Made by a program: the position numbers and the translations under genes | Notes under the pieces: model-generated | Seen by the model: the letters and a program-made list of their open reading frames with translations, nothing else | What the model was told of the DNA's origin: nothing | Databases searched by the model: none | Shown: piece after piece, positions 9,347 to 18,026 of the stretch | Numbering within the stretch: position 1 is the stretch's first letter | Layout: every line of letters begins with the position of its first letter | NCBI RefSeq assembly: GCF_008369195.1 | Contig: NZ_VOBC01000007.1 | Location: 26,197-90,196 of the forward strand | Origin: Sporosarcina sp. ANT_H38 | Lineage (GTDB): Bacteria > Bacillota > Bacilli > Bacillales_A > Planococcaceae | Reading direction: 5' to 3' | Length of the DNA stretch: 64,000 nt

Positions 9347-9396
9347 AAAAAAACAGCCCACATAAACCGGATTTTGACGGTTTATGTGGGCTGTTT
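9347..9396 (-). terminator. Terminator of the fhuF-like gene
   Basis: A perfect 17-bp stem (9353-9369 with 9378-9394) is followed on the minus strand by a run of T (plus-strand A at 9347-9353). It closely resembles the spoVT terminator at 653-698, including the loop. Confidence 0.88.
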
Positions 9397-9397
9397 C

Positions 9398-10087
9398 TTA
9401 TTTTACTAAAGGACAATAGGAACACTTTTCTGTATTAGGAAGTTCTTTATACAAACAACATGTCACCCGTTTGTAGTTTACCATTGCATCTAGTGCTTGT
9501 TGATTATTCAAATACTGCTTAAAAGGGGAACGACGCATCGCAGGTTTCCATGTTTCATCTGCCAATAAAATATCCAAGTCTGTTTGTGCAAATGATGAAT
9601 TTTCCTGAAGTAGCATCGAGTACATCCATAAGACATATCCCCATACGTTCTCCCACAATATTAGTTTCGCAATTTTCCCATGCTTACTTAAATAGTTAAC
9701 GACGGGGTGCCCGTATGCCTCGAGGATAAAGCGGATATCTTCTTCGCGATTTTGTACGAGTCTAAAGCCGGCAGATGGAACAGAAAAAAGGATGGTATCA
9801 TTTTCGATGAATAACGACACGTCTTTCAAATCGCCACCCCATAGTAAATTATGTTCGCATATTAAGTGCAGTTGTGCAGCTATGAAAAAACCATGTCTTT
9901 TCATATAAACGGATGTGGCAACGGTATTTGTCGGAGCGTCCGTTAAACGTTGAACTATTTCAAATAGCTTGTCGCTTCCTGATTCGCATAACACTTCTGC
10001 AGCTGTTAAAAATGTGTTTGGCTGTGCACCAATATGTACACTGAAACGTTCCAGTGCAGCTACTTGCTCGGCTTGTAAATTAGGCAC
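9398..10087 (-). CDS. FhuF-like siderophore-iron reductase
   Basis: The predicted protein (229 residues) ends with two adjacent cysteines, ten residues, then Cys-x2-Cys (TCCLYKELPNTEKCSYC). This is the C-C-x10-C-x2-C [2Fe-2S] ligand pattern of FhuF, which reduces ferric siderophores in the cytoplasm and so releases iron. The frame is open to 10192, but the GTG at 10087 is preferred: it follows GAGGAA at about seven bases and overlaps the stop of the upstream ATPase gene, giving coupled translation. Its place in a Fur-boxed siderophore cluster fits the role. ATG at 10132 is an alternative start. Confidence 0.82.
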   Translation of the reverse strand: MPNLQAEQVAALERFSVHIGAQPNTFLTAAEVLCESGSDKLFEIVQRLTDAPTNTVATSVYMKRHGFFIAAQLHLICEHNLLWGGDLKDVSLFIENDTILFSVPSAGFRLVQNREEDIRFILEAYGHPVVNYLSKHGKIAKLILWENVWGYVLWMYSMLLQENSSFAQTDLDILLADETWKPAMRRSPFKQYLNNQQALDAMVNYKRVTCCLYKELPNTEKCSYCPLVK

Positions 10088-10904
10088 CAGTATTTCCTCG
10101 AAGTTCTGACACGATGCAGCGGCCGCGACCATAAGGAACGCAGTGCGGTGTACCAAAAAGGGGATCTGTTGACACTTGGCATTCCATCCCAAACACAGCG
10201 CGGACTAAGTCGCAAGTAATAATATCTTCTGGTTTGCCTTGTTCATGGACACCACCGTCTTTAATAGCCACGATATTGTGGGCATAACGGGAGGCTAAAT
10301 TCAAATCATGAAGCACCATGACAATCGTACGGCCTTTTTGTTCGTTTAATTCAAACAGCAGATCAAGAATTTCAATCTGATGTGTCATGTCGAGGTATGT
10401 TGTTGGTTCGTCCAATAAAATGACGTCTGTATCTTGCGCTAGCGTCATTGCAATCCATGCACGCTGCCGCTGACCACCCGACAGTGTGTCAATCGATTGA
10501 TCTCGTAAATCACTTATTCCGGTAGCTGTCATTGCGGCTTCCGTTTTCTTCGTATCCTCGTCAGTCCATCTCGAGAGCCACGATTGGTGTGGATAGCGTC
10601 CTTGTTTTACAAGATCATGTACCGTCAACCCTTCAGGTGATACAGGACCTTGAGGAAGAATCCCCATTTTCTTTGCAACATTACGTGAAGACAGCGAGTG
10701 GATATCCTTGCCTTCAAGTAAAATAGAACCGTCAGAAGGTTTCAAAAGACGGGCAATTGAACGGAGTAACGTAGACTTACCACAGCCGTTACTACCGACG
10801 AAAACAGTGATTTCGCCTTTCGGGATCGATAGGTTCAAGTTTTCGAAGAGGAGATTATCTTGATAGCCAATCGATAGGTTTTCGGCTTTTATTGAGGTAT
10901 GCAT
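10080..10904 (-). CDS. Siderophore ABC transporter ATP-binding protein
   Basis: This is a FepC/FhuC-type ATPase of 274 residues. It has Walker A GSNGCGKST (38-46), LGILPQGP, the signature LSGGQRQRAWIAMTLAQ, Walker B VILLDEPT and the switch histidine in VLHDLNLASRY. GGAGG precedes the ATG. It is read divergently from the binding lipoprotein and double permease at 11.1-14.0 kb and probably energises that permease, since no other ATPase accompanies it. It is a paralogue of the protein at 5831-6646. Confidence 0.92.
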   Translation of the reverse strand: MHTSIKAENLSIGYQDNLLFENLNLSIPKGEITVFVGSNGCGKSTLLRSIARLLKPSDGSILLEGKDIHSLSSRNVAKKMGILPQGPVSPEGLTVHDLVKQGRYPHQSWLSRWTDEDTKKTEAAMTATGISDLRDQSIDTLSGGQRQRAWIAMTLAQDTDVILLDEPTTYLDMTHQIEILDLLFELNEQKGRTIVMVLHDLNLASRYAHNIVAIKDGGVHEQGKPEDIITCDLVRAVFGMECQVSTDPLFGTPHCVPYGRGRCIVSELRGNTGA

Positions 10905-10933
10905 TGGAATGCCTCCATATCTATAGGGAAACT

Positions 10934-11071
10934 AAATGATTTTCATTTTCAATTAGAGATAAGCATAGCATATTTAGCATCAATCAGAGAATGATAATCA
11001 ATTATTTCGTAAAAAACTTTACAAAACCGTACTACCAAGTTTAAACTACTAAATGAGAATGATAATCAATA
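10934..11071. promoter_or_regulatory. Divergent iron-regulated promoter region with three Fur-like boxes
   Basis: Three Fur-like sequences lie between the divergent genes: AAATGATTTTCATTTTCAA at about 10934-10954, GAGAATGATAATCAATT at 10987-11003, and TGAGAATGATAATCAATA at 11054-11071. A plausible plus-strand promoter, TTTACA at 11018-11023 with TAAACT at 11042-11047, lies between the second and third. Iron-dependent repression of both directions is the likely logic. Confidence 0.85.
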
Positions 11072-11097
11072 AGTAGATAATTGGAGGAATGTTTAAT

Positions 11098-12081
11098 ATG
11101 AAGAAGTCTTTGAAATCGCTGCTTTTTTTAGCGCTTTTTGCAGTGTTGTTAGTCGGTTGTTCTTCTAAGGGAGAAGACAAAGCTGAAGACAAGGGAAAAG
11201 CCGAAGAAAATATTACAATTACAGGTGTAAACGGTGAAGTGACACTTAAAGAGCCTGCGAAAAAAGTCGTTGTTTTGGAATGGACATATGCGGAAGATTT
11301 ATTGGCAGTAGGTGTTCAACCTATCGGAATGGCGGATATAGAAGAATATAATAATTGGGTGAATATTGATGCGGAATTAAGCAAAGACGTAGCTGATGTC
11401 GGAGGTCGCCAAGAACCGAATTTAGAGGCGATTGCTGCATTGGAGCCAGACTTGATCATCGGTACAAGCTTCCGTCACGACGGGATGATTGCAGATTTAG
11501 AGAAAATCGCACCTACGGTCATTTTTAATCCGTATCCTGAGGATGAAAAAATGGATCTATATCAAGAAATGATAACAACATTTAACGAAATTGCAAAAGT
11601 TGTTGATAAAAAGGATGAAGCGAAACAGGTATTAGCAGACTTGGATGAAAAATACGAAGAAGCAAAAACAACTATCGATAATGCTGGTTTGAAAACGAAA
11701 GATGTTGTCTTAACACTTGCTTACACGGGACCTCAAGCACCTGAAATTCGTGTGTTTACACCAAATTCGATGGCTTCAATCATGCTAGAGAAAATTGGTT
11801 TGAACAACATCCATATCCCCGATCAATTTGAACTTTACGGCTCGAGTACGTATAACGTGGAAGGGCTAGCGAAGTACGAGGATGCAAACTATTTGTATAT
11901 TGTACAGGACGAAGACAATATTTATGAAAAACAATTAAAAGATAATGCAGTTTGGAAGAACTTGAATTTCGTGAAAGAAGACCGACTGTATGATCTCGGT
12001 GGAGATACATGGTTATATGGAGGTCCTCTCTCAGCAGAAACATTACTCAACAAAATTACAAGCACGATGGTAAGTAAATAA
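11098..12081 (+). CDS. Iron-siderophore ABC transporter substrate-binding lipoprotein
   Basis: This FecB/TroA-fold receptor of 327 residues has a typical lipoprotein signal: MKKSLKS, a hydrophobic stretch and the lipobox LLVGC with Cys21 lipidated. The fold motifs PAKKVVVLEWTYAEDLLAVG and EPDLIIGTSF are present. An ATG at 11089 lies only one base from the GGAGG at 11083-11087, so the ATG at 11098 with ten-base spacing is chosen. It overlaps the double permease gene by one base. Confidence 0.9.
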   Translation: MKKSLKSLLFLALFAVLLVGCSSKGEDKAEDKGKAEENITITGVNGEVTLKEPAKKVVVLEWTYAEDLLAVGVQPIGMADIEEYNNWVNIDAELSKDVADVGGRQEPNLEAIAALEPDLIIGTSFRHDGMIADLEKIAPTVIFNPYPEDEKMDLYQEMITTFNEIAKVVDKKDEAKQVLADLDEKYEEAKTTIDNAGLKTKDVVLTLAYTGPQAPEIRVFTPNSMASIMLEKIGLNNIHIPDQFELYGSSTYNVEGLAKYEDANYLYIVQDEDNIYEKQLKDNAVWKNLNFVKEDRLYDLGGDTWLYGGPLSAETLLNKITSTMVSK

Positions 12082-14045
12082 TGGCAAGAAAGACTTCAGG
12101 AACACGATCCTTTGTTGTCATGATTATAGGATTGTTCCTGTTGGTTTTATTATCTTTTGTTCACTTAACACAAGGTCAAGCGGATTATACTGTAACCCAG
12201 TTAGTTAAAGAGGTGTGGACAGAGGGGCGCGTGCAAGACATCGTGCTCTCTCTTCGTCTTCCGCGTTTAATAATAGGGATACTTGCTGGTGGGGCCCTTG
12301 CGGTGGCAGGGGCTGTTTTACAGACGTTGACGAACAACCCATTAGCATCTGCAAGCACATTAGGAATTAATGCGGGCGCGTATTTTTTCGTCGTAGTTTC
12401 GATGATTTTCTTTCCATCGCTACTCGGGAATTTCCCGTTTATTGTTGCGTTAGTGGGTGCTGTACTGTCATCCGTTCTCGTTGTGATGCTAGCAGGCAAG
12501 CAAATGGAGCCAGTACGTGTCGCGCTGACAGGAATGATTATTTCGTTATTGTTCGCTTCGATGACAGGCTCATTGCAGTTATTATTCGAAAATCAAACGA
12601 ACGGACTCTTTTTATGGGGATCAGGAACACTTGTCCAATTAAATTGGGACGGTGTATCGTTTGCGGGGCCAGTTATCATTGTGTTCTTCATCCTCGCATT
12701 AGTATTGGCAAAACCATTGGATACGCTGTCGCTAGGTGAAGATATAGCGTCATCTCTTGGGCAAAATGTTAGGTTTGTTAAATTACTCGCGTGGGCTGTT
12801 GCAATTGTCCTTGCAGCTGCAACAGTAAGTGTTGTCGGACCAATTGGTTTTATTGGATTAATGGCTCCACATATTGTTCGGATGCTTGGCGTTCGGGGAC
12901 ATTTGAATATTCTCCTCCAATCATTTTTATGGGGAAGTGTCATGCTAATCGGAGCTGATGTGTTAGGGCGATTGATTCAACCCGGACAAGAAGTTCCGGT
13001 TGGTGCAATGACCGCGTTGATAGGTGGACCGTGGCTGTTGTACTTGGCATGGAAAACTGCGAAAACGCATAGTCGAGGCGATCGTCAAATGGGCGGTACA
13101 TTAAAGCCCGTGAAACTGTCGGTTGTCATCGCAATCGTTGTTGCACTCCTACTCGTTATTATTTCATTGGCTTTATCATTTAATGGCACTGCATGGACGA
13201 CTGAATGGTTGAAACCTGTTGTGTGGAATTTCCGAGTTCCACGTGTGTTAACGGCGTTCATCGTCGGGGTAATGCTCGCGATTGCAGGGGTATTATTGCA
13301 GGGGGTATTACGAAATCCATTGGCGGATGCAAGTATTTTGGGTGTCACATCAATGGGTGGTGCAGGGGCAATGATGCTACTCGTGTTATTTCCTGCAATT
13401 CCAGTTAACTATATGCCGCTTGGTGCAGTCGTGGGAGCTGCCATCGCACTTGGTATTATTTTAGGAACATCGTGGAAAAACAACTTCCAGCCGATGCTTG
13501 TTGCACTTATGGGAATTGCAATTTCTGCGTTTGGTTCGGCGGCCACACAAGTACTTGTCGTAAAAGCAAAACTTGCAGTTGCGGCAGCGCTCGTCTGGTT
13601 GTCGGGAAGTACGTACGCAAAAGGATGGGAAGATGTACAGCTTGCTGTTTTGCTATTTGCATTGTTTATAGGACCAGCCATTTATCTGACACGCAGTTTG
13701 GACACATTGACGTTTGGTGACGATGTGGCGGCAGGTCTTGGGCTTTCTGTTAAATCGACTCGTGTTTGGGCATTGATTGTCGGTGTTGCGATAAGTACAG
13801 CAGCTGTTTCGATTGTAGGGACGATCGGCTTTGTGGGGCTTGTCGCACCTCATATCGCACGTAGATTAGTTGGTTTTCGTCATCTACCTTTGATTGTCGT
13901 ATCTGGATTATTAGGCGGACTACTTCTTGTCACCGCCGACTTCGTTGGAAGAATTCTTATTGCGCCGAAAGATATTCCGAGTGGTCTGATTGTAGCGCTG
14001 ATTGGTACTCCGTATTTGCTGTATCTCCTTCGGAAAATGAAATGA
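12081..14045 (+). CDS. Fused double FecCD-family siderophore permease
   Basis: The protein has 654 residues, twice the usual FecCD length. Two complete permease halves follow one another. The first contains GGALAVAGAVLQTLTNNPLA and GPIGFIGLMAPHIVRML; the second contains GVMLAIAGVLLQGVLRNPLA, then ADASILG, and GTIGFVGLVAPHIARRLVG. About twenty membrane segments are expected, as in Escherichia coli FhuB, so one polypeptide forms the whole channel. It is coupled to the lipoprotein gene by a TAATG overlap, and the ATPase is supplied from the divergent operon. A terminator follows. Confidence 0.92.
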   Translation: MARKTSGTRSFVVMIIGLFLLVLLSFVHLTQGQADYTVTQLVKEVWTEGRVQDIVLSLRLPRLIIGILAGGALAVAGAVLQTLTNNPLASASTLGINAGAYFFVVVSMIFFPSLLGNFPFIVALVGAVLSSVLVVMLAGKQMEPVRVALTGMIISLLFASMTGSLQLLFENQTNGLFLWGSGTLVQLNWDGVSFAGPVIIVFFILALVLAKPLDTLSLGEDIASSLGQNVRFVKLLAWAVAIVLAAATVSVVGPIGFIGLMAPHIVRMLGVRGHLNILLQSFLWGSVMLIGADVLGRLIQPGQEVPVGAMTALIGGPWLLYLAWKTAKTHSRGDRQMGGTLKPVKLSVVIAIVVALLLVIISLALSFNGTAWTTEWLKPVVWNFRVPRVLTAFIVGVMLAIAGVLLQGVLRNPLADASILGVTSMGGAGAMMLLVLFPAIPVNYMPLGAVVGAAIALGIILGTSWKNNFQPMLVALMGIAISAFGSAATQVLVVKAKLAVAAALVWLSGSTYAKGWEDVQLAVLLFALFIGPAIYLTRSLDTLTFGDDVAAGLGLSVKSTRVWALIVGVAISTAAVSIVGTIGFVGLVAPHIARRLVGFRHLPLIVVSGLLGGLLLVTADFVGRILIAPKDIPSGLIVALIGTPYLLYLLRKMK

Positions 14046-14080
14046 AAAGAGAGCTGCCATTGGGTAGCTCTCTTTTCATT
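14045..14080 (+). terminator. Terminator of the second siderophore transport operon
   Basis: AAAAGAGAGCT and AGCTCTCTTTT form an 11-bp stem (14046-14076) followed by a T-rich tract. It may work in both directions. Confidence 0.85.
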
Positions 14081-14278
14081 TCATTTTCTTAAATCGGTAT
14101 TTCCGGTATTGTGATTTGAGGAGTAGGCAATGCTTATGCTTATGCTTACTAACGCTAGTGAAATTGGAATCACAATAATATCCCTTATGAAAAAGTTAAG
14201 ATTGTCTCCTCATAGGGGATACTCGACAGGTGAATAGAGCTGCCTAGTTATTTCTATATATTGTGGCGGTTTGCTCTT

Positions 14279-16834
14279 TTAATTCTCCCGGTTTTTCATC
14301 CACAAGACAGCTTTTGTACGTGAATTGACATCGAGTTTACTATAAATTTTTGACAAATAGACACGCACAGTCCCCTCTGAAAGCCCCAATTGTTTTGCAA
14401 TTTCACTATTTGAAGCACCGTTTGCCAGTAATTGAAGCACATCCTGTTCACGTGGTGTGAGTATGTCATTTACCGTATCTTGTTGGAGATTATCTTGAAT
14501 GCTCGCTATCAATTGTTCGACGTATGCGAGTGGTACAGAATCCCAATAAGCGCTTTTTCTATTGTTACGTATCTTCGAGTATTCTATTAGCAAAGGGATG
14601 GCATCTGCTTCATCAAGAAATGTCCTTAGGTATCCATAGGGAGCCCCGTGATCCAATGCTTCGTGAAATACAATTAGTGCTTCTTCTTCATGTGATAACT
14701 TCATTTGACAAATCGCTTCCAGCACTATTGCCTCTACGATTGTCGAGATTTGCCTTTCCTGTAACGCTTTTGTTTTTACACGGGTAATAATTAATAGTGC
14801 GTCTTCCGCTTGCTCTTTAGCCAATAAAACGCGTGCCTGCACTAGCAGCCAAAATTCCTGCCCTGACTCAGCTTTGGGGTTGTTCAAACCGGTCGATTGA
14901 TAGAGTTGTTGTTCTGCTTGCAAAACATTACCTTCTAGTAAATAACAATGGGCCTTCATGGTGCATAACAAACCAATCCAATGCCGGTTCTGCGTTGTTT
15001 CCATTGCGTAATCTAGCAGGTTATGTGCTGCTGTAAATTGTTTTTTCGTTGCATGGATACGCCCTTTAAGTATGTACATGGGTATGAACAATCCAGGATC
15101 TTTAAAGTGATGACCGTATTGTAGTGCGCCTTCCAATTCTATCGATGCTGCATCGATATAGTTTCCTTCATATAAGTTCTCGGCTGACACTCCGTAACTA
15201 AACCCCGTCATGTTTTGCTCTTTCAATTCACCTTCACGAAATAGCCCCGTTAAGGGAATTGCTGTTTCCTTCAGCAAGAGTTTGCCTCTCACCCCAATAC
15301 TCGTGCGTAAAAGTGTAGGTTCAAACCGATTGTATTGCATGGGAATGTTGTCCCATCTGGAACTCACAGGGCCTCTCTCCAGTTGTTTCTGCATGATTTT
15401 TATTACTTGTCCGAGATCTCCACCGCTTGCATATAGGACAAATGCTTTCGTAGAATCCAAAATACTCGCCATGCCCTGGTAGTCAATGTGATCCATCCAT
15501 TGATCAAGATCATGCCTGCTTTCTAACTCTTCGATTAGTTGATTTGCTTTTTCTAGTTCATGTATAGTGGCATATGTAATAACATTCATGACAAGTGTCT
15601 CTACATTCACTGGATAATTGTTATCACGCAATAGTTGTACCCACCGCGTAAATGTCGACGTTTCCCCTGATGTGAAAATCTCCACCAGATGCGCAGTGAT
15701 CCACGCGTCCGCTATGTCATGCAATTGGCCAAACAATGCAAGCTCAATCGCCGACATGAAATCTCCCTTACCGTGCAAAAAAATTGCCGTGTCTTTATAA
15801 ATCACCGAAATCGTTTCTTGTGAATAGCGATTTTTCATTTCAATTTGCAAAGCATCTGCAAACAAATGATGATAGCGGAAAATAGGTTCATATGAATGTA
15901 AACGGACAATGAATAATCCGCTTTTTTCGAGTTCTAACAAGATATGATAACTATCTGTACGTTTTGTAAGCGAATCACAAATCGCAGGTTCGAGTTGATT
16001 TAGTATCGAAGTGCAAACAAGAAATTCCTGTGTAGATGGCGGGAGCGACGTAAGAATCTCCTGTAACAAATATTCTGTTATGAAAGGATGGGCACCATCA
16101 AAGGAGTCGACATCCATCTCACCCATTGTAGACGTGCTTCCCGAAAGACCTGCCAATTGAATACCTGCCGCCCAACCTTCTGTCATGTTAAAAACATGTT
16201 GAAGTGATTCGGAGTTTTTATAGTTAAATCTTCGTTTGGTATAGAAACGCTCCATTTCGTCGTAAGTGAAGCGTAACTGTTCTACACCGATTTCTGTCAG
16301 CCACGCTTTGACTCGCCACTTAGCAATCGGAAGAGGTAACTCTGTTCGACTTGTCACATACATCCGCGCATTATTCGGTAAATAGTTGATGAAGCGAATC
16401 AACATTTCGTGAATCGATTGTTTTCCAATTAAATGATAGTCTTCAATGACAATATGTATCGTACATTGAAGCGAATTAATCTCGTTCAAAAGAGAGTCTA
16501 CCAACAGTTCATATGGTGATTGCTCATTGATCAGGGAAAGTAAACTCAAATCGATCTCGTCAGGAAGTGTATTTGATAAAGTATGTACGAAGTATTTCCA
16601 AAAACGTATTGGATCATTATCGATGACGTCGATTGACAGCCATGCAACAGGTTCATTGGATTGACTAAACCATTGGCTAAGTAGCGTAGTCTTTCCGTAA
16701 CCGGCGGGTGCGCGCACTACTGTTAATCTTTTTGGCCCGCTATATCGCAGTAAATCAACTAATCGTTGTCGTTCAATAGCTTCTAGCTCAGCACGAGGTA
16801 CCGTTGTTTTTGAATTTAATAATGTCAGCTGCAT
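14279..16834 (-). CDS. MalT-type STAND ATPase transcriptional regulator (LuxR family)
   Basis: This is a large activator of 851 residues. An N-terminal NTPase has Walker A APAGYGKTT (42-50) and a Walker B-like HIVIEDYHLI. A middle region of helical tetratricopeptide-like repeats follows (about 350-760). The C-terminal LuxR helix-turn-helix (about 790-851) contains LTPREQDVLQLLANGASNSE and GLSEGTVRVYLSKIYSKL. The family holds ATP and an inducer to become an active multimer, as MalT does. AAAGGAG precedes the ATG. The target is unknown; the divergent 16.8-17.4 kb region and the siderophore operon are neighbours. Confidence 0.9.
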   Translation of the reverse strand: MQLTLLNSKTTVPRAELEAIERQRLVDLLRYSGPKRLTVVRAPAGYGKTTLLSQWFSQSNEPVAWLSIDVIDNDPIRFWKYFVHTLSNTLPDEIDLSLLSLINEQSPYELLVDSLLNEINSLQCTIHIVIEDYHLIGKQSIHEMLIRFINYLPNNARMYVTSRTELPLPIAKWRVKAWLTEIGVEQLRFTYDEMERFYTKRRFNYKNSESLQHVFNMTEGWAAGIQLAGLSGSTSTMGEMDVDSFDGAHPFITEYLLQEILTSLPPSTQEFLVCTSILNQLEPAICDSLTKRTDSYHILLELEKSGLFIVRLHSYEPIFRYHHLFADALQIEMKNRYSQETISVIYKDTAIFLHGKGDFMSAIELALFGQLHDIADAWITAHLVEIFTSGETSTFTRWVQLLRDNNYPVNVETLVMNVITYATIHELEKANQLIEELESRHDLDQWMDHIDYQGMASILDSTKAFVLYASGGDLGQVIKIMQKQLERGPVSSRWDNIPMQYNRFEPTLLRTSIGVRGKLLLKETAIPLTGLFREGELKEQNMTGFSYGVSAENLYEGNYIDAASIELEGALQYGHHFKDPGLFIPMYILKGRIHATKKQFTAAHNLLDYAMETTQNRHWIGLLCTMKAHCYLLEGNVLQAEQQLYQSTGLNNPKAESGQEFWLLVQARVLLAKEQAEDALLIITRVKTKALQERQISTIVEAIVLEAICQMKLSHEEEALIVFHEALDHGAPYGYLRTFLDEADAIPLLIEYSKIRNNRKSAYWDSVPLAYVEQLIASIQDNLQQDTVNDILTPREQDVLQLLANGASNSEIAKQLGLSEGTVRVYLSKIYSKLDVNSRTKAVLWMKNREN

Positions 16835-16888
16835 TGATCAGGGCTCCTTTTTATTTGTATTGTTTTTCCAGAAGGGGGAGGTGAATGT

Positions 16889-17020
16889 ATGTTAGGGGAA
16901 AACCTAAAACTTATGCTACTTCAAGGCAGTGAATTTAGTCTAAATCATCCTAAAGGTTTTATATGTAGTTTTTTGGTGCTCTCGGTAAACATTAGAAGAA
17001 GAGATCTCAGAATCTATTAG
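16889..17020 (+). CDS. Possible small protein divergent from the MalT-type regulator
   Basis: A 43-residue frame, beginning MLGENLKLMLLQGSEFSLNH, starts at an ATG placed after a strong AAGGGGGAGG. It is transcribed away from the regulator gene. I see no family, and the strong binding site is the only support. Confidence 0.22.
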   Translation: MLGENLKLMLLQGSEFSLNHPKGFICSFLVLSVNIRRRDLRIY

Positions 17021-17406
17021 TAGCGTATCCTGGCTGCAATTTAGGACTTTAATGGAGTGCTAGGCGAAGTGGTACAGCAAACAAGTCATTCTAATGTCAA
17101 AATGTTTGCACTTGGCCATCTATGTTCTTGTTGGGGATAACAACACAGAGGGTGCGGGGGAGTTTAATCGTTTGAATTAGTACTTCTATGTCCGAAGTGG
17201 ATTCTCCTTTAATTCCAGGTAATGTAATATAAAGTGTTTTTTATCACGTCTATTTTTACCGTTTACTTGCGTAAAATACTAGTGAGAAGGGTTTGATAAC
17301 CTTCATTTTCACTGATCCATTTTCGGCCCGCTCACGACGAAATATTCATGACAGATTTAAGGAGGAATTGTAGTTCATTCCTCCTTAGTAATCCTGTTGT
17401 GAATAG
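17021..17406. other. Non-coding stretch with decayed sequence and hairpins
   Basis: No intact gene is present. Two hairpins are visible: GAAGGG/CCTTC around 17286-17306, and AAGGAGGAA/TTCCTCCTT around 17360-17387. The reading GVLGEVVQQTSHSNVKMFAL near 17076-17135 looks like eroded coding sequence. Confidence 0.3.
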
Positions 17407-17525
17407 TTGCCTGTCGCGTTCCTACAATGTTCAAGTGAATAATGCAGTTGTTTGGAAGAAAAGAATAGATGACATTCTATGGAGAGTGTAAGTGCCCGAA
17501 GATGTAATTTCGGGCACTCTTGCAC
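17407..17525 (-). repeat. Inverted repeat R2, right copy
   Basis: 17407-17436 is the exact reverse complement of 9245-9274, and the adjoining 90 bases are a diverged reverse complement of 9155-9244. It abuts repeat R1 copy 2. Confidence 0.75.
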
Positions 17526-17639
17526 GTTGCACAATGTGTTCCTTGCTTACTTTTAGCAAAGAGTATGCATCTAAGCTTGTGTTGCCTATTAGAAAGCGAC
17601 ACTTCTTTAAAATAAATAAGAAAAAACCATAGAGATAGC

Positions 17640-17940
17640 ATCAGCCGCCAAAATTGCATCTTTGGCGGCTTTTCTCCAGCTAAGAAGCCAGCTATTCTTT
17701 CGTCCCAAAAGGCTTCAACACACTCTGTACTAATGCATTTGGAGCGCGACGGATGAAGGACAAATATACGATTAACGAAAAAATATGTAGGGATACGACA
17801 AAATCGCATCCCTACACATCCAGACATCTCAGTAATCGTACTAGAAGTCATTCAATCCAAAAGCGCAGCCATACAAGTAGCGCCCAGGGGGGAGAAGTTT
17901 TTTATTGGTTATTTTTAATTAATCAACAGACGTTGTTTTT
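17640..17940 (+). repeat. Dispersed repeat family R1, copy 2 (longest)
   Basis: The left half (17650-17833) matches 35447-35618. This includes the conserved GCGACGGA block and a hairpin in which GGGATACGA and CGCATCCC flank CAAAAT. The right half (17847-17935) matches copy 1 at 6860-6955. The copies share structure rather than an open frame, so this looks like a non-coding mobile or decayed element. Confidence 0.65.
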
Positions 17941-17975
17941 GATATGTGAGTTTGACTAAAAAAACTACAAAATAA

Positions 17976-18020
17976 CAAAAAGTGTCTCCTACTATATATC
18001 AGTAGAAGACACTTTTATTT
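17976..18020 (-). terminator. Bidirectional terminator at the end of the acid-sugar operon
   Basis: AAAAGTGTCT (about 17978-17987) pairs with AGACACTTTT (about 18006-18015), enclosing an inner stem CTACT/AGTAG, with T-runs on both strands. It lies just downstream of the GntP gene on the minus strand. Confidence 0.85.
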
Positions 18021-18026
18021 TTACTA

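Noticed and set aside
17477..17851. 124-residue minus-strand frame
   Set aside because: It covers the junction of repeats R2 and R1, and its frame is not open in the other copies.
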